Assembly (NCBI GenBank): GCA_023014365.1
Contig: JAEBUN010000028.1
Location: 558,001 to 622,000 of the forward strand
Length of the DNA: 64,000 nt
Source of the DNA: Lepiota brunneoincarnata
Taxonomy: Eukaryota > Basidiomycota > Agaricomycetes > Agaricales > Agaricaceae
Direction: 5' to 3'
Part shown: piece after piece, positions 62,326 through 64,000 of the stretch
Position numbering within the stretch: the first letter of the stretch is position 1
Layout: each line of letters opens with the position of its first letter
Position numbers and translations under genes: made by a program
The notes under the pieces: model-generated
Told to the model about the DNA's origin: nothing
The model's database searches: none
The model's input: the letters and a program-made list of their open reading frames with translations, nothing else

Positions 62326-64000
62326 GCTGGGCATAGTGAATTTACTGCCACCACTACTGCACCTTACTGCACTAGTGTCACAGTAGTATCACAGTAAAGT
62401 GGTGGTAATGTGCAGTAATGTGTGGTAATGTGTGGTAATGTGCAGTAATGTGGCAAAAATTGAGTCTGGGCCCAAGCTGGCCAGGGCCTGCCCTAAAAGA
62501 CTTTGATTTCTGGTAAGGTGCCAAGTAACACATCAAATTTGAGGTTGCCCAATCCCTAGTCAACATAGTTTACTGTTAAGACAACAATGGTAACTGATCA
62601 TTTTCAATCCCCTAACCTTCATTCTTAATTAATGAAAAGATTATTGGCAAATGCTTTTGCAATAGTCAGTCTTGAGTCAATCCAAGAATTTCACCTCTAG
62701 TGACTCAATACCACATCCCCCAACTATTCCATTAAACATAAGAGGAGTATCAATGACTAGGTTCAGAATATGCCAGTCTTCCCCCAGCTATCTATCAAGA
62801 AGTATACTAGATAGGGTCACATATGGTCCCAGCATTCAACCTCCCTAATTCCCAAAACAATGGTACTCACTTACTTGACCAGCCAGTACACTTGGCCTGA
62901 CTGCCTGTTAATGCTTCCCCTTTGTAGAGTGGGAAAGCTGACTTGCTTGGTCCTGTTATATCAAATTGGATGCAAGGTGTGAAAGCTGGTGTCCACCAAT
63001 TGACATCCCCTAGGGAAGGATATACTCTCAGTCCACCCATAGTGACAATGGGGTGGAACTCTCACATAGTCAACCTACATTGTATCGAATGAGTGGGGCC
63101 AGCAAATGCATACACTGTATCAAGTGAATGGGAGCCAGCGGGCCCGCTGGCTCTGCTACCTCACCATAAATCTTCATGCCTGGATCTTATCCCACAGTCA
63201 AAGAGGTCCTAAGAGGTCAGGATCATGGGTACTAGAAATTCCAGGTTAGGGAGTGGAAAGCGGCAATCTGGGAGGGGTGGGCCAGCACAACCTAGATATA
63301 ACTGTCCTTCCATATTAGAATGTATGTGGCAAAGTGACAAGTATGATACATTCACAAATGCCAGAAATATTGACAAATCGAATGCCGGATGTGATACATG
63401 TGCCAGACAATGGGGTGGCAAACAGCGGTATGGGTACTACAATGGTCCATATGACGGCACACCACCAGCCATACATTCTGCAAGACGTAACTTGTGCTGA
63501 GGCCAGCTGGCAGTTGGCCAGCATCATTTCAAGAATTGCTGGGATGTAAGTTGGCAAAATGTCAAGGGCAAAAGCTGATGCAATGTGCTGGGCAGGAGGC
63601 TAATGCTGGATGTGATACATGTGCCAGAGGATGGGTTGGCAAAGGGCAGGAGGAATACCAGACCAAGGTCTATGGGGTCAAGGTGAAAACCATACATTGT
63701 GAGGAATGTTGGCTGTGCCGGGGCCAGCTGTGGTACACCAGTATTGAGTGAGGTTGTAGTGCTAGAATAGTGTAGTGGGTGCCTAGCAATCAACTGACAT
63801 GGATAGTGAACATGTTTGGAATGTAAAGTTGATGAAGCCGAAATGAGCAGCACACATATTGCCAGTGTACCAGTCATATAATTAATACATGGGCCGAATG
63901 CAGGGCCAACACTAAAACTGCCATAAAATGTGCCAAATGTATATGACACAGGATTCAATGAGCAGCAGGAAGGCTGCATGATAGCGAATAATCTGGAGTG
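62326..64000. other. Unidentified non-coding DNA with short repeats
   Basis: No recognised protein. The longest frame (minus, 63,979-63,524) shows no known motif and is probably chance. It contains five 10-bp units (GTGGTAATGT/GCAGTAATGT, 62,402-62,451), a perfect 20-bp palindrome (63,133-63,152) and an imperfect direct repeat of about 155 bp (63,381-63,542 and 63,602-63,753). It lacks LINE tails and LTR ends. Confidence 0.5.
62402..62451 (+). repeat. 10-bp tandem repeat, five units
   Basis: Alternating GTGGTAATGT and GCAGTAATGT, exactly in register. Just upstream (62,341-62,371) TTACTGCCACC and TTACTGCAC are inverted versions of the same words. Such subterminal arrays are common at the ends of DNA transposons. 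Confidence 0.7.

Noticed and set aside
63524..63979. 151-codon minus-strand frame near the right edge
   Set aside because: No domain, spans an imperfect direct repeat, composition like surrounding non-coding DNA.

Overview
This window is retrotransposon-filled DNA, almost certainly from a filamentous fungus. I see no host housekeeping gene, true tRNA, rRNA or CRISPR array. The evidence is many LINE (non-LTR) copies with A-rich tails and target-site duplications (TSDs), a Ty1/Copia element, a Ty3/Gypsy fragment, and copies that have lost CG dinucleotides as TG or CA. That decay suggests cytosine methylation. The protein style resembles Agaricomycete (Basidiomycota) elements of the Tad/jockey-like type, but the taxonomic call is inference.

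Local names used here: LN1 and LN2 are two related LINE families. LN1 carries ORF1 (gag-like, CCHC knuckles) and ORF2 (endonuclease, reverse transcriptase, RNase H, terminal zinc-binding motif), and its 3' end reads AATAAATTGGAGATTT plus poly-A. LN2 is seen only as ORF2 pieces, and its 3' end reads TAAATTGTTGATTTC plus poly-A. SN1 is a 1.07-kb SINE with a tRNA-like head and the LN2 3' end. CM is a 1.23-kb module joined to LN2 3' ends of different lengths. Y is a non-autonomous element with an LN1 3' end.

Layout. Positions 1-9,455: an LN1 copy (+) split by a full-length LN1 copy (-, 504-7,073) with a 14-bp TSD. 9,456-16,814: LN2 pieces and SN1 copies, one SN1 split by a complete CM-LN2 chimera (11,848-13,958). 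16,815-23,373: a full-length LN1 copy with both ORFs intact, the best candidate for an active element, inside an LN2 copy that resumes to 24,467. 24,468-31,566: younger LN1 and LN2 3' parts. 31,567-39,294: old CG-poor LN1 copies split by two full-length SN1 elements with perfect TSDs, an unknown 481-bp tandem repeat, and an inverted LN2. 39,295-46,543: unknown DNA with a Y copy, a Copia element (40,062-45,032) and a third CM-LN2 chimera. 46,544-52,661: an LN1 copy with a 5' inversion, split by Y (itself split by SN1) and a Gypsy fragment. 52,661-62,325: LN2 copies nested several deep, including a second long chimera. 62,326-64,000: unidentified DNA with short repeats.

How the parts work together: LN1 and LN2 encode the machinery (target-primed reverse transcription). 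SN1, Y and CM encode nothing recognisable, and appear to move by carrying, or by being joined through template switching to, the 3' end that one of the LINE reverse transcriptases recognises.
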